Source: Mesocentrotus franciscanus (lineage: Eukaryota; Echinodermata; Echinoidea; Camarodonta; Strongylocentrotidae). Taken from it: a stretch of 64,000 nucleotides of DNA. Both the position numbers and the translations under genes were made by a program. Below the pieces are notes generated by a model. The model made no database searches. It was given only the letters and a program-made list of their open reading frames with translations, and was not told the origin of the DNA. The DNA is taken from positions 20,880,800 through 20,944,799 of the forward strand of contig CP137682.1 of NCBI GenBank assembly GCA_037976565.1, read 5' to 3'. The stretch's first letter is position 1; each line of letters begins with the position of its first letter. Below are positions 61,531 through 64,000 of the stretch, in pieces.

Positions 61531-63133
61531 GAAAGTTAATATTGCCAGCAACTTTTGCCGCTTTTTATTGGAAGGTGAAGAGAAAGATGAGCAGAGCATT
61601 GACACAGTTTAGTTTGCTACTTCCTAAAGAGAAGCACTTAACATTGGTGTATGGTAGTATCAGGGGGCACAGGGGGTACATTCACCCTAAACAATCAAAA
61701 TGGAAGAAAGGAAGAAAGAGAAAGAGAGAAAAGGAAAGGGAAATGGGGAAGGCACAAGGCACCGTCAAATAAGATGATACAACTCTCTGCCACACTCCCC
61801 TCCCCCTCTACATGGTGGCCTTGTAATTGTATTCTTGCTCGTAATTCACCTGGTAAGTCCAGTGCCCCCCTCCTCCCCCACTCATGATCCTGTGCCCCTT
61901 CAGGGGCTGGAACCCTCGTGACACCACTTACGCCCAATGTTAAAAGTTGCAGGCAATAATGGCCTTCAGAAATCTTAAGATAGCATATATGTAATCCTTC
62001 CGTCAGATCACTTGTCAGATCACTCGGAAATATCAATTCATATCCAAGGACTTGAGAATATTTGCTGACCGTTAGCACAAGATAACAGAAGCTGTTGTAA
62101 TATTGAACTACAGAAGTCATGGACTATCATGAGTCATCACAGAGAATTTCTTCCTTCAAAACAACCCTCACATGTATCATGAAGTTGCAGTGAAGAATTA
62201 TCTTTTTCAGTTCAAACATTCAAGGTACATGTACTTAATTATCAATGGTCAAAGCATTATCCAAACCGGTTCTAACCATGCTGGGCCTGACATTCATGAT
62301 GGAGAGTGTCATGTGTTCGTCTGTAGGTCAATAATGCTATCACTTATATGGAAGATTTATGTGCAGTATTGTATAATTTCCTTGACCTGTATTGTTTTTT
62401 TAAAGGAAAAAGGGGAAAAAGGAAGAAAACTAAAGATTACTGTATTCTTCTAAAGGAAAGTCTTGTTTTTTAACAAAGGCCTACATGTCTCACAATGTCT
62501 TTTTATACATGTGTAAACACACAGTTCATTACATTTTTGGTTTCTATATTTGACCCCATAGCAGATTTAAGAGGGCACACAAATAGCCCATGCCTCAGCC
62601 CCTCCCCCTTTTGAAACCCAGTCGGCATACCTTATTATACAACAACAACAACCACAACAACAATTGCCCCGTTACTGTGTATTTTCTCCAAATTGTGCCC
62701 TTTTCATTCATTTACTGTTTGTTTCCGTTTTGCTTTTTAAATCCTGGATATGCCGCTTCTTTGACCTGTCCTAAATAACTTCCTTTTACCCGTCAGATTA
62801 TGCACATTCATCATATAACCTGCTCATCACTCCTTATAAGGTCTTAAAGTCCTTGGAATACTCATGATTAATAGTCCATAACTTATGATCCAGCAGGAAA
62901 AGTGTCATGACATTGACATAGATTCCTACGTTTTATAACGGAAGAACGATTCAGAAATGCATTGCTTCCCCAAGCTCTGTGACATCATGAAAACTGACCC
63001 TTCTAATTAGTTCGTCAAGATCATGGATGACCTAAAGTTAAGATGGACATGTCCAGCCCAGGTTCTGGTGAGATGAATAATTCTTCCTCGGACAATGTCA
63101 TTAAAGGCCATTTTGAATATTTATAATGCATTT
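61531..63133. other. Intergenic, nothing recognised
   Basis: GA-rich patch at 61703-61745 and CAA run at 62640-62663. Open frames on both strands at 61.5-62.1 kb lack protein-like features. Confidence 0.45.
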
Positions 63134-63189
63134 TGTCTGTTGAGAGTCAACACTGTGTTTACTATTGCCTTTCCAACTCTGAGCAGATA
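63134..63189. repeat. Small hairpin repeat, copy 8
   Basis: TGTCTGTTGAGAGTCAACAC pairs with the inverted right arm (TTTCCAACTCTGAGCAGATAA); arms are diverged. Confidence 0.5.
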
Positions 63190-64000
63190 ATTTCTAAAAA
63201 AAGGGTGGCTAAAAACCATTCTAGGTTGTTCAACATACAATAAGAAAAGTTTTGAGACCAGCACAAAAACTGTTAAAACTTTTTCGTCTATCAGTCCAGT
63301 AAACATTAATTACTAATAAAATTCTCTTTGCGTATCAAATTGGAAGAATAGCAGTCAACATCAACTACCTTGCTTTTTCCAGCAATGCACAAGCAAATGG
63401 CGCATTTTGCCTTATAAAGCTAAATCATACGCATGTCTGATGTCTTTGGTTGCCCTTAACAATCATCAACAAACCTCAATAACCTCTACACTGCACTTCA
63501 ATTTCCTGTTACGCACAACAATGGATGTTCTTCCTCATCCTGTCCAAAACAGCACAAATACAGCAGACTACAGTAGCCTATATCATATATTTTCTAGTAT
63601 TATATCAGTACTGTATACTGGGTATCCACATATACATGTACATGTACACAATCAATTGTATTATTGTGTTTTGGTATCAACCAGCAATGCATTATGATAA
63701 ATACATGTATCTCTCAAATTCAGAAAACTACAGATGTACACTGTTTATATGTAGTGTATAGAAAAAGTACCATTCATAAAATAAAAATACATTGAATAAT
63801 GAATATTCATATTGATATCAAGCACCGAGTACAACAGATATCTGCCAAAGTTCAGGGAACTATTTTCTACTATATTCTACTGTACATGTTGTATATCGAT
63901 TATGAGGTGTGACATGTTAATGTAGTTAAGTTTAATAATGTTGAAGCCATTACAACAAAGTATGTAATTCACCATTTTAATATGGAAAACATCTCTACGA
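63190..64000. other. Intergenic, nothing recognised
   Basis: Contains ACATGTACATGTACA (63634-63648), a recurrent word in this window. No gene seen. Confidence 0.45.

Noticed and set aside
61695..62120. 141-codon minus-strand frame
   Set aside because: Overlaps a GA-rich patch and a plus-strand frame; residues look random and no family motif appears.

Overview
This is a gene-poor, AT-rich, repeat-dense stretch of animal nuclear DNA. I can support one protein-coding gene: a minus-strand SPSB1/SPSB4-type (gustavus family) SPRY-domain/SOCS-box protein with GT-AG introns. The rest is introns and intergenic DNA with many short non-autonomous DNA transposons (MITEs), tRNA-derived SINE pieces, (CT)n/(GA)n and trinucleotide microsatellites, and minisatellites. 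The style suggests a marine invertebrate: recurrent ACATGTA words, GGGCCCTGTTTCATA-type terminal inverted repeats, C-run/A-run junctions and abundant tiny foldback elements. A deuterostome such as a sea urchin fits best, but that is an inference from repeat style and one gene, without a database search.

Layout. 1-31 kb has no supported gene. It holds MITEs at about 1.4, 3.0, 4.0, 9.8, 12.5, 12.9, 14.1, 15.8, 18.9, 23.7 and 24.2 kb, a three-unit minisatellite at 2.0 kb next to a SINE, and microsatellites. 31.2-35.1 kb holds the SPSB gene: the SOCS-box exon at 31168-31295, a 2.9 kb intron carrying a foldback transposon, and the SPRY exon at 34180-34870 with 5' UTR to a strong acceptor at 35143. 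A possible non-coding first exon with a CRE palindrome lies near 40.4 kb. 41-64 kb again has no clear gene; it holds one weak candidate exon (41.3-41.7 kb), a GGGCCC MITE at 46.6 kb, a perfect palindromic RFX X-box at 50.7 kb, two near-identical GGGTGCGTTCAAG elements at 51.2 and 53.3 kb, a third copy of the TTA-flanked MITE at 55.1 kb, a SINE at 57.2 kb, and a six-unit minisatellite at 58 kb.

Two patterns are the most worth following. First, a very small hairpin repeat (about 55-80 bp, arms ending in GAGCCAGAAGGGCGTTAA) occurs at least eight or nine times across the window. Second, several MITE families carry recognisable transcription-factor palindromes: TGACGTCA (CRE) in two families and RFX X-box-like 14-mers in another. 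Recent transposon copies may therefore be spreading regulatory sites. No CRISPR, operon, bacterial or viral system was seen.
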